A stretch of 64,000 nt of DNA from Prochlorococcus sp. AG-449-G23. GTDB taxonomy: Bacteria > Cyanobacteriota > Cyanobacteriia > PCC-6307 > Cyanobiaceae. The notes under the pieces are model-generated. The model made no database searches and had not been told where the DNA came from. It worked only from the letters and a program-made list of their open reading frames with translations. Location: positions 1-64,000 of the forward strand of contig QCQJ01000007.1 of the NCBI GenBank assembly GCA_003209585.1. The letters are read 5' to 3'. Both the position numbers and the translations under genes were made by a program. Positions 38,717 to 49,271 of this stretch are shown in pieces. Numbering within the stretch: the stretch's first letter is position 1; each line of letters opens with the position of its first letter.

Positions 38717-38901
38717 TCAATTAACTTAAAGCATAAAAATTACGACTGTGTTGATTTTTCTAGAAATTTAAAAATTAGTAAATCGTAGCTATTTATTATG
38801 TAGTTTTAAAGTTTTATATTTATTTTTTTATGGTTTTTGGACTAATTTTTCTTTATAACTACTTGCTATTATCAGATTGAAGCATATTAAATAATAAGTT
38901 T

Positions 38902-40146
38902 TTGGAACCTTTTGATTTAGCAGTTGTAGGAGGCGGTGCAGCCGGTTTTATGACCGCAATAACTGCTGCTGAAAATGGAGTAAAAAGAATAATAATTCTT
39001 GAAGGAACTTCAAAACTTATGGAGAAAGTAAGGATTAGTGGAGGGGGAAGATGTAACGTCACTAATGCGACATGGATACCGAATGAACTAATTGAGAATT
39101 ACCCCAGAGGTGGAATTCAGCTCTTGGAATCATTTAATCGTTTTGCTGCTGGAGATGTATACGATTGGTTTGAGAAAAAAGGTTTAAAATTAAAAATTGA
39201 GGAAGATCTAAGAGTATTCCCAGTGTCTAATTCTTCTTCAGATGTTATTGATTGTTTGAGAAAAAGTGCTTTATCAAAAAACGTAGAGATACTAACAAAA
39301 TTTTTTGTAAAAGAAATTGCAAAAACTCCAGATAATATATTCAATATTTTTAGTCTTAAAAAAGCAAAGGTAACTGCAAAAAATATTATTCTTTCAACTG
39401 GAGGTAATCCAAGCGGATATAAATTAGCTCAAAATCTTGGACACACCATTGTTAAACCTGTACCATCGCTTTTTACTTTTTCCACAAAAGAACCAAATTT
39501 GGATGAATGTAGTGGGGTATCGATAAGGGGCATAGATATAGAAATTAATTTAAACAATAAGAATTTTCAAAATAGAGGCGATTTACTAATAACGCATTGG
39601 GGGTTTAGTGGGCCAGCAGTATTAAAACTTTCATCAATTGCAGCAAGGGAACTTTATAGCCAAAAATATAAATTTAATTTAATCATTAAATGGTCTTCTT
39701 TAAGTTATGAGGAGTTAAAAGAAAAAATTAATTATTTAAGATTAAATAAAGGCAAGGTGAATCTTATTAATAGTAGACCTGTTCCACTATTAACAAAAAG
39801 ATTATGGATTTTTTTATTAAAGAAAATAGATATTGATAAAGAGAAAAAGTGGGCTGATTTACTGGCGAATGAAAGAGAGAAAATGATAAATACTCTAATG
39901 AGGGATAAATATATAATTTCGGGCAAAGGTCCATTTGGAGAGGAATTTGTTACTTCCGGAGGCGTAAAAATTAATGAGGTTAATTTTAAAAGTATGGAGA
40001 GCTTAATTTGTCCAGGGTTATTTTTTTCTGGAGAAGTTTTGGATGTTGATGGGATCACTGGTGGATTTAATTTTCAACATTGTTGGACAAGTGGATGGAT
40101 CGCTGGGATGGCAGTCTCAAAGTTAAATCAATCAATAATAAATTAA
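38902..40146 (+). CDS. BaiN/HI0933-like FAD-dependent oxidoreductase
   Basis: AVVGGGAAGFMTA; RISGGGRCNVTN; GGFNFQHCWTSGWIAG. Confidence 0.93.
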   Translation: MEPFDLAVVGGGAAGFMTAITAAENGVKRIIILEGTSKLMEKVRISGGGRCNVTNATWIPNELIENYPRGGIQLLESFNRFAAGDVYDWFEKKGLKLKIEEDLRVFPVSNSSSDVIDCLRKSALSKNVEILTKFFVKEIAKTPDNIFNIFSLKKAKVTAKNIILSTGGNPSGYKLAQNLGHTIVKPVPSLFTFSTKEPNLDECSGVSIRGIDIEINLNNKNFQNRGDLLITHWGFSGPAVLKLSSIAARELYSQKYKFNLIIKWSSLSYEELKEKINYLRLNKGKVNLINSRPVPLLTKRLWIFLLKKIDIDKEKKWADLLANEREKMINTLMRDKYIISGKGPFGEEFVTSGGVKINEVNFKSMESLICPGLFFSGEVLDVDGITGGFNFQHCWTSGWIAGMAVSKLNQSIIN

Positions 40147-40265
40147 TAAGTAATAAATCAGTAAGTAACAATTCAATAAGTTTATCTTTTTTTTATTAAG
40201 TATTAGACGGAAAAAGTTTTTTGGAGAAACTTTAATTTTAAAGTTTTAATTATTGGTGAAGATTA

Positions 40266-41015
40266 ATGCAGAATCTTGTATCAAAAAAAGAAGAAGAGGA
40301 AAGAAGATTAAAAGCTTTAGCAGAATATAGGATTTTGGGAACCAAGCCAGAATCATGTTATGACGATATTACAAAAATTGCTGCTACAACCTGTAATGTG
40401 CCTATTTCTTTAATGACATTGGTAGACAAAGATAAACAATGGTTTAAATCCAAAATAGGACTTCAAATATCAGAAACTAGAAGAGATTGGTCTTTTTGTA
40501 CCCATGCAATAAAAGAAAATAGTCCATTAATTATTCATGATGCTTTCCAAGATGAAAGGTTTATAAATAATCCATTGGTAACAGGAGACCCCAAGATTCG
40601 TTTTTATGCAGGTTTTCCCCTTAAAAATAGTGATGGTAATAAACTTGGAACTCTTTGTGTAATAGACAGAAAGCCAGGAAATCTAACTACACAACAATTC
40701 AATATTATGGAATTATTATCCAAGCAAATAGTTTCATTTTTAGAGCTTAGAAAAAAGTCATTGAACTTGCTAGATGCTTTGTCTAACTTGCACAAACAGG
40801 AAGGGATTTTATCTGTCTGTTCATATTGCAGAGAAGTGAAAAATAAGGAGGGCGATTGGATGCATTTAGAAAAATATCTTTCGAAAATTAGTGATATTAG
40901 ATTCAGTCATGGGGTTTGTGATAATTGTATGGAAAAACATTTCCCAGATGTAATCGAAGTATGGAATAAAAAGGATTTCTTTGAAGATGGTCAAAAAAGG
41001 TTTTTAGAGTCCTAG
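40266..41015 (+). CDS. GAF domain protein with C-terminal Cys module
   Basis: GAF motif FCTHAIKE..PLIIHDAFQDERF; C-terminal CSYCREVKN...SHGVCDNCMEKHFPD. Confidence 0.88.
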   Translation: MQNLVSKKEEEERRLKALAEYRILGTKPESCYDDITKIAATTCNVPISLMTLVDKDKQWFKSKIGLQISETRRDWSFCTHAIKENSPLIIHDAFQDERFINNPLVTGDPKIRFYAGFPLKNSDGNKLGTLCVIDRKPGNLTTQQFNIMELLSKQIVSFLELRKKSLNLLDALSNLHKQEGILSVCSYCREVKNKEGDWMHLEKYLSKISDIRFSHGVCDNCMEKHFPDVIEVWNKKDFFEDGQKRFLES

Positions 41016-41103
41016 ATTCAATACCTGACTTTTTATTGTTTAATTTATTTTCTAAACAAATTCTTTATTTGGTGGTTAGTATTGTATAAATTTTGACTAG
41101 AAA

Positions 41104-41589
41104 ATGTTATTAGGAACTTTATTGACAGGTGAAATTGCTAAAAGTGCATTAGTAGCATATGTTCATTATTTAGGAATAATATTGTGTTTCGGTTCTCTTT
41201 TGTTTGAAAGATTGACTCTCAAAGTAGGTCTTAATAGAAATGAGACGATCTCAATGATAATTGCAGATGTGGTTTATGGTTTAGCAGGAGTTGCGATATT
41301 AGTTACTGGAATTTTACGTGTTAAGTATTTTGGTCAAGGAGGTGATTTCTATACAGGTAATCCTGTGTTTTGGATAAAGGTTTCTCTTTATATTCTTGTG
41401 GGATTACTTTCTTTATACCCAACAACAACCTATATCTTATGGGCCATTCCATTAAGTAAGAATAAATTACCTGAAATATCTGAAAATCTAGTCAAGAGGT
41501 TCAGACTTATCATTACTACTGAATTAGTGGGCTTTGCAACAATACCTTTGTTTGCCACTCTTATGGCTAGAGGTGTAGGTTTAGGTTGA
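41104..41589 (+). CDS. DUF2214 membrane protein
   Basis: KSALVAYVHYLGIILCFGSLLFERL. Confidence 0.8.
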   Translation: MLLGTLLTGEIAKSALVAYVHYLGIILCFGSLLFERLTLKVGLNRNETISMIIADVVYGLAGVAILVTGILRVKYFGQGGDFYTGNPVFWIKVSLYILVGLLSLYPTTTYILWAIPLSKNKLPEISENLVKRFRLIITTELVGFATIPLFATLMARGVGLG

Positions 41590-42122
41590 ATAATTTATTT
41601 CTAGAAAGAAATTGTTTAATAAGTGCAAACAAACTATATAGATGGAGTTTAAGTTATAAGATTTCTAAATGTACAAAGGAAATTATTTTTATCGGTTTAA
41701 ATCCCTCATTATCGGATGGAATTTTCTTGGACAACACAACAAAAAAGATAATCAAAATTTCGAAAAACAATAATTACGGCAAAGTAAAATTAATAAATCT
41801 ATTTGCTCTTATTTCAAGCAAACCAGAAAAACTTTTTAAACATAAAAACCCTGTGGGCTATCTAAACAATAATCATATTTATAAAAACTTAAAACACTGG
41901 TCTGAAAGTAAAAATTGTGATTTATGGTTAGGTTGGGGTAACAAAGGTAAATTTCTAAATAGAAATAAAAGAATATCAAAAAAAATAATGCAATATAACT
42001 CAATTAGAAAAAATAATTTTGATAATCCTCTTGGACCGCTTTTAATTAAGAAAACAATCAAAGATAATCCAATACACCCTCTATATTGTTCTGATTATTC
42101 CATCCTCCAATCTTATTTTTAG
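41586..42122 (+). CDS. DUF1643 domain protein
   Basis: IFIGLNPSLSDGIFLDNTTKKI; LWLGWGNKG. Confidence 0.85.
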   Translation: MNNLFLERNCLISANKLYRWSLSYKISKCTKEIIFIGLNPSLSDGIFLDNTTKKIIKISKNNNYGKVKLINLFALISSKPEKLFKHKNPVGYLNNNHIYKNLKHWSESKNCDLWLGWGNKGKFLNRNKRISKKIMQYNSIRKNNFDNPLGPLLIKKTIKDNPIHPLYCSDYSILQSYF

Positions 42123-42207
42123 GTAGTAATAAGGCTCAAATGCAAACCAGTATTTTTAGCTAATCCATTAAATATGTGTTAATTTCTATTTGTTAAGTTA
42201 ACCTAAT

Positions 42208-42336
42208 ATGAAAATTTCAAAGCAATTAAATAAACTAAAAAACTTGAATGTTGAGGCAGAAAAATGTTCTACAAGAGAAGAAGCAAAAAAAATAATTAAT
42301 AAAGCAAATAAAGCACAAAGTAAAATCAACAAATAA
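42208..42336 (+). CDS. Basic helical microprotein (42 aa)
   Basis: MKISKQLNKLKNLNVEAEKCSTREEAKKIINKANKAQSKINK. Confidence 0.55.
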   Translation: MKISKQLNKLKNLNVEAEKCSTREEAKKIINKANKAQSKINK

Positions 42337-42423
42337 ATAAAAAGTAATTTCACTTATTCATAAATTATAATTTTCAAAAATATTTAATTTACACAAATAC
42401 AACATATTTATTTCTTAGTATTT

Positions 42424-43155
42424 ATGTCTTTGAAAATAATTAAAATAAGGAAATCGCACGAAAGATTTAGATCGACTAGAGAATGGCTAAATTCGATGCA
42501 TTCATTTTCTTTCGCAGAGCATAGAGATCCAAAATGGGATAATTTTGGGAAAATTAGAGTTATAAACGAAGATATTATTTCTCCTAATGCAGGATTTAAT
42601 ACACATTCTCATGCAAATATGGAAATAATTACTGTCGTAACAAAAGGAGCAATAACTCATAGAGACTCTTTAAACAATCTTAGAAAAATTCACAAAGATG
42701 AAGTACAAGTTATGTCTGCAGGTACTGGAATCTCTCATAGCGAGAAGAATGAAGAAAATGAGAACTGTAAGTTGTTCCAGATTTGGATATACCCTCAAAA
42801 AGAAAATATCAAACCTCGATATGATCAAATTTCATTAAATGAAAAGTTGCGGGACAATCTTATTTTTAATTACAAAGACGGTAAAAATAATAAGCTTTTT
42901 CTAAATCAATGTATCTCTTTATGGCGTTGCAAATATAAGCCAATTAAAGAAAAAAAATTGCCATTAAAAATCGATAAATATAATTGGATACAAATAATAG
43001 AAGGTAATCTTTTATTAAAAAGTAAAGACTCTAATTCAAATATATTTCTCGAATCTGGAGATGGCTTGGGATTTGAAGTTAATTATTATGATGATGTTTC
43101 TATAGATACTGAAAAAAACTTAGATTTTCTCTTATTTTCGATGCCTTCCTTATAA
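42424..43155 (+). CDS. Pirin family protein
   Basis: GFNTHSHANMEIITVVTKGAITHRDS; VQVMSAGTGISHSEKN. Confidence 0.95.
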   Translation: MSLKIIKIRKSHERFRSTREWLNSMHSFSFAEHRDPKWDNFGKIRVINEDIISPNAGFNTHSHANMEIITVVTKGAITHRDSLNNLRKIHKDEVQVMSAGTGISHSEKNEENENCKLFQIWIYPQKENIKPRYDQISLNEKLRDNLIFNYKDGKNNKLFLNQCISLWRCKYKPIKEKKLPLKIDKYNWIQIIEGNLLLKSKDSNSNIFLESGDGLGFEVNYYDDVSIDTEKNLDFLLFSMPSL

Positions 43156-43168
43156 TTTATTTGTTATT

Positions 43169-43483
43169 TTACCCATCAACTCCTTTATTAAATGCATTGA
43201 AGGCTTGCAAAGCCATATTAAGGTGAACTTCCATAGCACCAAGTGCAATTAAAGAATTTGGTGATTTATCTTTTAGTAAATTCTCTTTTCTTTTTGATAA
43301 CTCATTAACTACCTTCTTAGTTGAAGCTTCCCAATTGGTGATTAACTCTTCAAATTCACTTTTTTCAGGGCTTTCTATTTCTGCTAATTCATCAGAAAAA
43401 TGAGAATCCTTTTGTGCCTTAAGCATCAAGTAACTTAATTTTTTATGACTTATTGCTTGAGGTAAATTGTTAGATTCACTCAT
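43169..43483 (-). CDS. Conserved hypothetical protein
   Basis: ORF track. Confidence 0.7.
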   Translation of the reverse strand: MSESNNLPQAISHKKLSYLMLKAQKDSHFSDELAEIESPEKSEFEELITNWEASTKKVVNELSKRKENLLKDKSPNSLIALGAMEVHLNMALQAFNAFNKGVDG

Positions 43484-43569
43484 TGCTAGTAGTTAATTTA
43501 TAATCAAAATCTAACTAATTAAGTGAATATTTGCTAGAGGGTAAACGGTTGTGATGACCGACCTGAAAA

Positions 43570-45048
43570 TTACGAAATGATACTTGAACAAAAAATGGAT
43601 TTATTAACCTTTAATTTTTCACTTATTAGTTTCTTGAAATAATCTCCACGCTCTTCATAATTTTTAAATTGATCAAAACTAGAGCATGAAGGTGAGAATA
43701 ATAATGTTCCAACCCTATTATTTTGTAAATAATGAAAAACAAAATTTAAAAGCTCTTTTAGTTCTGAAAATTCAAAAATATTTTTTTTAAATCCTTCATT
43801 AATAAGCGCCATTTTTAGGACTTTTGAGCTTTCTCCAAAAAGGAAAACACATTTAACTTTTTTCTTTAAAACTTTTATCCACTCACTATATTCATTGCCT
43901 TTTAATCTACCCCCAGCAATGATTATTATTTGACCTTCAATTGAACTTATTCCCGCAATAGATGAGTCAAAATTTGTAGCTTTACTATCATTAATGATTT
44001 CCAGATCATTATTTTTATAAATTGTTTCCATCCTATGGGGTAATTGTTTGTAATTAGATAAAGAATCTTTAATCTTCTTGCCAGATAATCCAACTTTTCT
44101 TGCTGCTGCAATTACCAATAAAAGATTTTGAAGATTATGCTTTCCTTTTAAAGAAAAATGTTCAAGCTTGAATAATTTCTTCCCTCTCTCAACAATGTAC
44201 GCTTGTTCATCTATCCAATAATCGCAATGAATAAAATTTGATTTATCGAAACTAGTTGTTATCCAAACCCCTCTTGATAGCGAACTGTAGTGATTTCTTA
44301 GGTTTTTATCGTCATAATTATAAATTCTAAAATCAGATTTTTCTAACAAGCTTTTTTTTATGTTGAAATAGTTTTCAAGTGTTTTATGTCTTTCAAGATG
44401 ATCTTCCGTGAAGGTTGTCCATATCCCAATATTAGGTTTTACTTCTGGAGATATTTCTATTTGATAACTGCTTAATTCAGCCACAACCCAATCAATTTTT
44501 TCATGTTTTTTGGAGTGAGCATACTTACATAAAGGTGTACCAATATTTCCAGCAAAAGGAGCATATAATCCAGTATCACAGAGTATATGGCTTAGTAGAT
44601 GAGTAACAGTAGTCTTGCCATTAGTGCCAGTAATACCTATCCAATTTGTGTCTTTTAAAATTTCCCATGCAACATTAATTTCTCCAATTACTTTAATTCC
44701 CTTTTTTTTTAATTCAATAATAGTTACATGGTCATAAGGTATTGATGGACTTACAACAACAGATTCGATCTGTTTCAAAAAAGGTTGAATTTCTTCAAAT
44801 ACAAATTCTTTATTTAGAGAAACTATGATATTAAGCTCTTCTAATGCTGTTTTTCTTTCTAAGAATTCTATCCCATCTTTACTTTCCCAAACAATTACTC
44901 TCTTATTGATGCTTCTCAAATACTTGGCAGCCCAAAATCCAGATTTACCTAATCCAATTACAAGATTAATATTTCTTTTACTTGAATGATTATCTATCAT
45001 TAAATTTATAATTGCATTTATATTAATTGTGTTTAAAGGGTAATTCAA
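43570..45048 (-). CDS. murD: UDP-N-acetylmuramoylalanine--D-glutamate ligase
   Basis: [37 protein letters not shown]. Confidence 0.96.
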   Translation of the reverse strand: MNYPLNTININAIINLMIDNHSSKRNINLVIGLGKSGFWAAKYLRSINKRVIVWESKDGIEFLERKTALEELNIIVSLNKEFVFEEIQPFLKQIESVVVSPSIPYDHVTIIELKKKGIKVIGEINVAWEILKDTNWIGITGTNGKTTVTHLLSHILCDTGLYAPFAGNIGTPLCKYAHSKKHEKIDWVVAELSSYQIEISPEVKPNIGIWTTFTEDHLERHKTLENYFNIKKSLLEKSDFRIYNYDDKNLRNHYSSLSRGVWITTSFDKSNFIHCDYWIDEQAYIVERGKKLFKLEHFSLKGKHNLQNLLLVIAAARKVGLSGKKIKDSLSNYKQLPHRMETIYKNNDLEIINDSKATNFDSSIAGISSIEGQIIIIAGGRLKGNEYSEWIKVLKKKVKCVFLFGESSKVLKMALINEGFKKNIFEFSELKELLNFVFHYLQNNRVGTLLFSPSCSSFDQFKNYEERGDYFKKLISEKLKVNKSIFCSSIIS

Positions 45049-45099
45049 TCATGAGTTTTTCTTCAGTATTTATAGTATTCGCCCAAGAAAAGTTAAATA

Positions 45100-45366
45100 A
45101 TGGAAGATAATACTGCAAAATATTGGTTCTCTTGGTTTTATGAAAAGTGGGAGAAAAATGCTCCAGGTGAATTAATTGAACAGGGTTTAACTCCGTCTCA
45201 GATTGCTGAGCGCTTTGTTAATGAAAATCATGATAGTTTTATTCAATTGTCAAAAAAAATTGATGAAAAAAATTATGATGCCTTAACAGAATTTATGAAA
45301 CTCTCAGAGAGTGAATTACATATCTTGAAGTATTTTCTAAAGTTAGTAAAAATGAAAAATTTATAA
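45100..45366 (+). CDS. Acidic helical protein; similar to 34297-34623
   Basis: YWFSWFYEKWEKNAPGELIEQGLTPSQIAERFV...EFMKLSESELHILKYFLKLVKMKN. Confidence 0.7.
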   Translation: MEDNTAKYWFSWFYEKWEKNAPGELIEQGLTPSQIAERFVNENHDSFIQLSKKIDEKNYDALTEFMKLSESELHILKYFLKLVKMKNL

Positions 45367-46290
45367 GAAGTTATTAAGTATTTCGAGGCTTTTTTCCCAT
45401 AAATTTTTTCTTTCTTTTTTATTCATGGCGAAAGGAGAAGTAGGGGATAGCTTTGGATGACCTCTGAAATTAAATCTAGGACCATAATGATCACCGCCTC
45501 TTGCGACTGGTGAAGTAGCTGCAAAAAGCTGAGGTAAAGCACCCATCTCAGCAGTTTGAAAAATAGGACTAAATAATTCCAATGAGAATGTTTCTAATGG
45601 ACCAGGGTTAGGTTTTTGAGCAGTAAACAGATTTGTTTTTGCAATTCCTGGGTGAGCAGCTAAAGAAAGTATATTTTTGTGCTTTAAGTTCTCATTCAGT
45701 TCCAAAGCAAACATTACATTTGCCAATTTGCTATTAGAGTAAGATTCCCATTTGTTGTAATAATTCTCGGCTTTTAGATTTTTCCAACCAACTTTGCCAA
45801 AAAATTGTGCTCCGGAAGTCACCGTCACTATTCTAGATTCTTCTTTTTTTTCAATAATTGGAAGTAGCTTTAGAGTCAAAAGCATGTGAGCTAAATGATT
45901 AACTGCAAATTGTATTTCATATCCCTGGGCACTAAGAGTTTTAGGCGGATGCATAATGCCTGCATTATTGATTAGTAAATCCAAATTTTCAAAATTATCA
46001 AAAATTTTGGACTGAACTTCAACAATATTTTTTAAATCTGACAAATCTAATTCTAAAGGTGTAAATAATCCTTCAGGATTAAGACCTTGAAGTTTTTTGA
46101 TAGTTTGATTGGCTTTTTCAAGTGATCTACAAGCTATAACAACATGAGCATTTTTTTCTGCTAAGGCCTTTGCAGTGTAGTATCCAAGACCACTATTCGC
46201 ACCAGTAATTAGCGCTGTTTTGCCCGTAAGGTTTGGAATATTAGATGTTTTCCAGTTAGAGATTTTAGGTCTTGAAATAGTGGAAGTCAT
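45361..46290 (-). CDS. Short-chain dehydrogenase/reductase (POR/retinol dehydrogenase-like)
   Basis: TGANSGLGYYTAKALA; NNAGIM; YSNSKLANVMF. Confidence 0.94.
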   Translation of the reverse strand: MTSTISRPKISNWKTSNIPNLTGKTALITGANSGLGYYTAKALAEKNAHVVIACRSLEKANQTIKKLQGLNPEGLFTPLELDLSDLKNIVEVQSKIFDNFENLDLLINNAGIMHPPKTLSAQGYEIQFAVNHLAHMLLTLKLLPIIEKKEESRIVTVTSGAQFFGKVGWKNLKAENYYNKWESYSNSKLANVMFALELNENLKHKNILSLAAHPGIAKTNLFTAQKPNPGPLETFSLELFSPIFQTAEMGALPQLFAATSPVARGGDHYGPRFNFRGHPKLSPTSPFAMNKKERKNLWEKSLEILNNFL

Positions 46291-46398
46291 TTAGTATTTA
46301 TGCAAATTGCTTTGGAATTTAACCAAAATTTAATTACTTTTTCACTGTAAATACTGGAAGTCAGTATCGTGAGCTCTTATTGAAGGTACTATTTAAAA

Positions 46399-47148
46399 TT
46401 ATTTTTCAATTGCATATTGCCATTCGTTATTTTGAGATAAACTTTTCTCTCTTAGTAACTGTAATTTCCTACTATTTATTTTTATAACTATCCCATTAGT
46501 TGGATATTTCGCAAATATTTTTTTCTCTAACCAATTTTTTTTATATATTTGGATTTCGCTTGTATGATTTGTGAAGTAACTGTCAGGGGTGCTGAAGCCA
46601 CATTTTTTAAGATAGTTAAGGGTTTCATATTGATTAAGTCTTCCATTAAGTATTTGGAAACAGCAAAAGCGGAGACTTTCTCCAATCCCTTTCTTATCAT
46701 TGAGGTATTTTCTTGTAATTCTTTGGGAAATGCCGGCAACTTGGTTTGTAGCGTATAGTTCACCTCTAATTTGAAAATCTCGTTTGATAGGAATATAATC
46801 GGGGACATTTTTAATTTGTTTAATTTTGCTTGAGACATCAAATCCTTTTTTTGTAATAGCTTTATTAAACTTGCCATCTATATATCTAATTGCAATAGCA
46901 CAGCCATCAATTTTTGGTTGAATGCTTAATCTTGTTTTTGTTAATAAACTTTCCAAAAATTCTTTATAGTTTTCTTTGGCTAATTTTGGCAAAAGTTTAT
47001 TATTTTTTTGATTAAAATAGTCTGGCTCTGGATCAACAGGAATAAAGAGCTTTTCAAGTTGCTTAAATGCATCATCCGAAATTATGCCTTTACCTATTCT
47101 GTATTGTTCATCTAGATACTTAACATCTCTCACTAATAAATTATTCAT
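46399..47148 (-). CDS. Stand-alone NAD+-dependent DNA ligase adenylation-domain-like protein
   Basis: QPKIDGCAIAIRY (KxDG), IRGELY, NGIVIKIN nucleotidyltransferase motifs; no OB/Zn/HhH/BRCT. Confidence 0.85.
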   Translation of the reverse strand: MNNLLVRDVKYLDEQYRIGKGIISDDAFKQLEKLFIPVDPEPDYFNQKNNKLLPKLAKENYKEFLESLLTKTRLSIQPKIDGCAIAIRYIDGKFNKAITKKGFDVSSKIKQIKNVPDYIPIKRDFQIRGELYATNQVAGISQRITRKYLNDKKGIGESLRFCCFQILNGRLNQYETLNYLKKCGFSTPDSYFTNHTSEIQIYKKNWLEKKIFAKYPTNGIVIKINSRKLQLLREKSLSQNNEWQYAIEK

Positions 47149-47425
47149 AATAATTTTGATAAATATTTAAAAATCTTTTAGAAAAAATCATTTAAATAAA
47201 GATTTGAAAATTAAAATTAGATTTAAAAAGTAATTGATAATTAATTATCCTCCTACGCAGAGAGCGATTTAAGAGTATAAAATGTACTGATCAGGCGTTT
47301 AAATTAAATACTTCAATCAAACATATTTACTTAAAAGTGAAATAGAAAATTTTAAAGATTAATTTGCAGGCAAATTTTTGAGATTTCTATCAATACAAAA
47401 AAAAATTTTTTAAAGTTATGAGAAA

Positions 47426-48580
47426 ATGTCATTTTTATTAAAAGCGCAAAGTATTTGGGACAATTTTGCGAAATACAAAATTAATGATTATGCAAAATTA
47501 AGAAATTTTGATTTTGGGCCAAATAACGAAAGTTCAGTTTCAAAATTATCGCCTTTTATTACTCATAGAATATTATCTGAATATGATCTGATCCATGATA
47601 TTAAAAGTAAGTACAAAATCAAAAATTCAACTAAATTTGTTGAAGAAATATTTTGGAGAGTTTATTGGAAAGGGTGGATGGAAAATAGACCTAAAGTTTG
47701 GCGAAATTTTATTTCAAAAAACAATCTAGATTTTGATTATGAGCTATATGAAAGTGCAATTAATGGCAATACAGAATTAGATTTTTTTAATTCTTGGGTC
47801 CATGAATTAAAGCAGTGCAACTATTTGCATAACCATACAAGAATGTGGTTTGCGAGTACTTGGATATTTAATTTAGGCCTCCCATGGCAATTGGGAGCAA
47901 AGTTTTTCTTTAAATATCTTTTTGATGGAGATGCTTCATCTAATCTCCTTAGCTGGAGATGGGTCGGAGGATTGCAAACGAAGGGAAAACAATATCTTTT
48001 TTCATCATCAAACCTCAGAAAGTTTTCAAATAATAGATTTAATGTAGAAAAAATAAGTAATCAACAAATTTTTCTTGAAGAATCTAATCAAATACCATTT
48101 GAAGATGAGATTTATAAAAATGATATGGATCCTAAATCAGATAATCTGATTCTGTTTGAAAATGATTTGCACCTTGCAACCCTTAAAAATTTACTTCCAA
48201 GCTATAAAAAAGTATTTATTATCCTTTTAAAAAATGAACAAAGACAAATTAAATTGGCTGAATCTGTTTTGAAATTTAAACAAGATTTGGTCTCTGAAGT
48301 TGTAGAGCAATTTGATAATGTTGAACAGATTGATCCTTATTCACTGGAAAATACTTTTAAAAATACCAACGAAATAGACATTATTTACCCTGGAGTGGGA
48401 GAAAATTATGATTTCATAACTGAGTTTAAAAATTTACACCATAAAAATATTTTTAATCTTGTGAGGGATGAAGATTTATTCGCTTGGAAATTTGCTAAAA
48501 GAGGGTTTTTTAAATTTAAAGAAAATATTCCAAAAATAAATCAGAGAATATTAGAAAATTATTCAAAAAATAATTTTTAA
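47426..48580 (+). CDS. Photolyase/cryptochrome FAD-binding-domain protein
   Basis: FVEEIFWRVYWKGWMENRP...HNHTRMWFASTWIFNLGLPWQLGAKFFFKYLFDGDASSNLLSWRWVGGLQTKGKQYLF. Confidence 0.88.
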   Translation: MSFLLKAQSIWDNFAKYKINDYAKLRNFDFGPNNESSVSKLSPFITHRILSEYDLIHDIKSKYKIKNSTKFVEEIFWRVYWKGWMENRPKVWRNFISKNNLDFDYELYESAINGNTELDFFNSWVHELKQCNYLHNHTRMWFASTWIFNLGLPWQLGAKFFFKYLFDGDASSNLLSWRWVGGLQTKGKQYLFSSSNLRKFSNNRFNVEKISNQQIFLEESNQIPFEDEIYKNDMDPKSDNLILFENDLHLATLKNLLPSYKKVFIILLKNEQRQIKLAESVLKFKQDLVSEVVEQFDNVEQIDPYSLENTFKNTNEIDIIYPGVGENYDFITEFKNLHHKNIFNLVRDEDLFAWKFAKRGFFKFKENIPKINQRILENYSKNNF

Positions 48581-48719
48581 CTTAGCTGCACTCATAATCT
48601 GAAGAAAAAGAATCCTTTAGATAAATAAGTATAAATACTTAATTAGGTGCGACTTTTGCTGTTTAATCCACGATGGATACTGTGACTAGTTATTTTTACT
48701 TAAGGACAATTTTTTTATA

Positions 48720-49271
48720 GTGCTTTCAACAATTCTTACCAAGTCGTTTAGCAAAGATACTGCTTTATTAATTCTTAGAGTTATAACTGGAACCGTTCTT
48801 ATTCACCACGGTTATGAGAAATTAGCAAATATAGAAAATTTTGCTGATGCTTTTGTAAGACCATTGCATCTTCCATTCCCAATATTTTTATCATACATAG
48901 CGGCATTCTCAGAGATAGGTGGTAGTTGGTTATTGATTATAGGTTTAGCTACACGATTCGGAGCTTTGGCAATAGTTGGAACAATTTCTGTCGCTATATA
49001 TCACGCACTTGTTACTTCAGGTTTTAATATTTTTTTACTAGAGCTTTTACTTTTGTATTTCGCTTCAGCAACTTCAATTGCTTTAACAGGGCCTGGTAAT
49101 TTCTCCTTAGACGAAGTTATTATTAGAATCTTGAGATCAGAAGAGGAAGAAGAGATTATATCTTCAACAAAATCAAAATCTTCCAAGGATATCGAAGTTA
49201 AAGAAGAGACAAGTAAAGGAGGTTTATTTCAATTTCTTCAAGCGAACATACTTTCAGATACTTCAAGCTAA
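48720..49271 (+). CDS. DoxX family protein
   Basis: LILRVITGTVLIHHGYEKL; four TM. Confidence 0.9.
   Translation: MLSTILTKSFSKDTALLILRVITGTVLIHHGYEKLANIENFADAFVRPLHLPFPIFLSYIAAFSEIGGSWLLIIGLATRFGALAIVGTISVAIYHALVTSGFNIFLLELLLLYFASATSIALTGPGNFSLDEVIIRILRSEEEEEIISSTKSKSSKDIEVKEETSKGGLFQFLQANILSDTSS

Noticed and set aside
39117-40058. Minus-strand ORFs inside the BaiN-like gene
   Set aside because: Antisense shadows; the sense frame has clear FAD motifs.
42464-42478. tttagatcgact match to the short repeat
   Set aside because: Inside the pirin coding frame, only the first 12 nt match and no hairpin; likely chance.
46527-46877. 116-aa minus-strand ORF (and 46549-46758 +)
   Set aside because: Out-of-frame shadows of the ligase-like gene.
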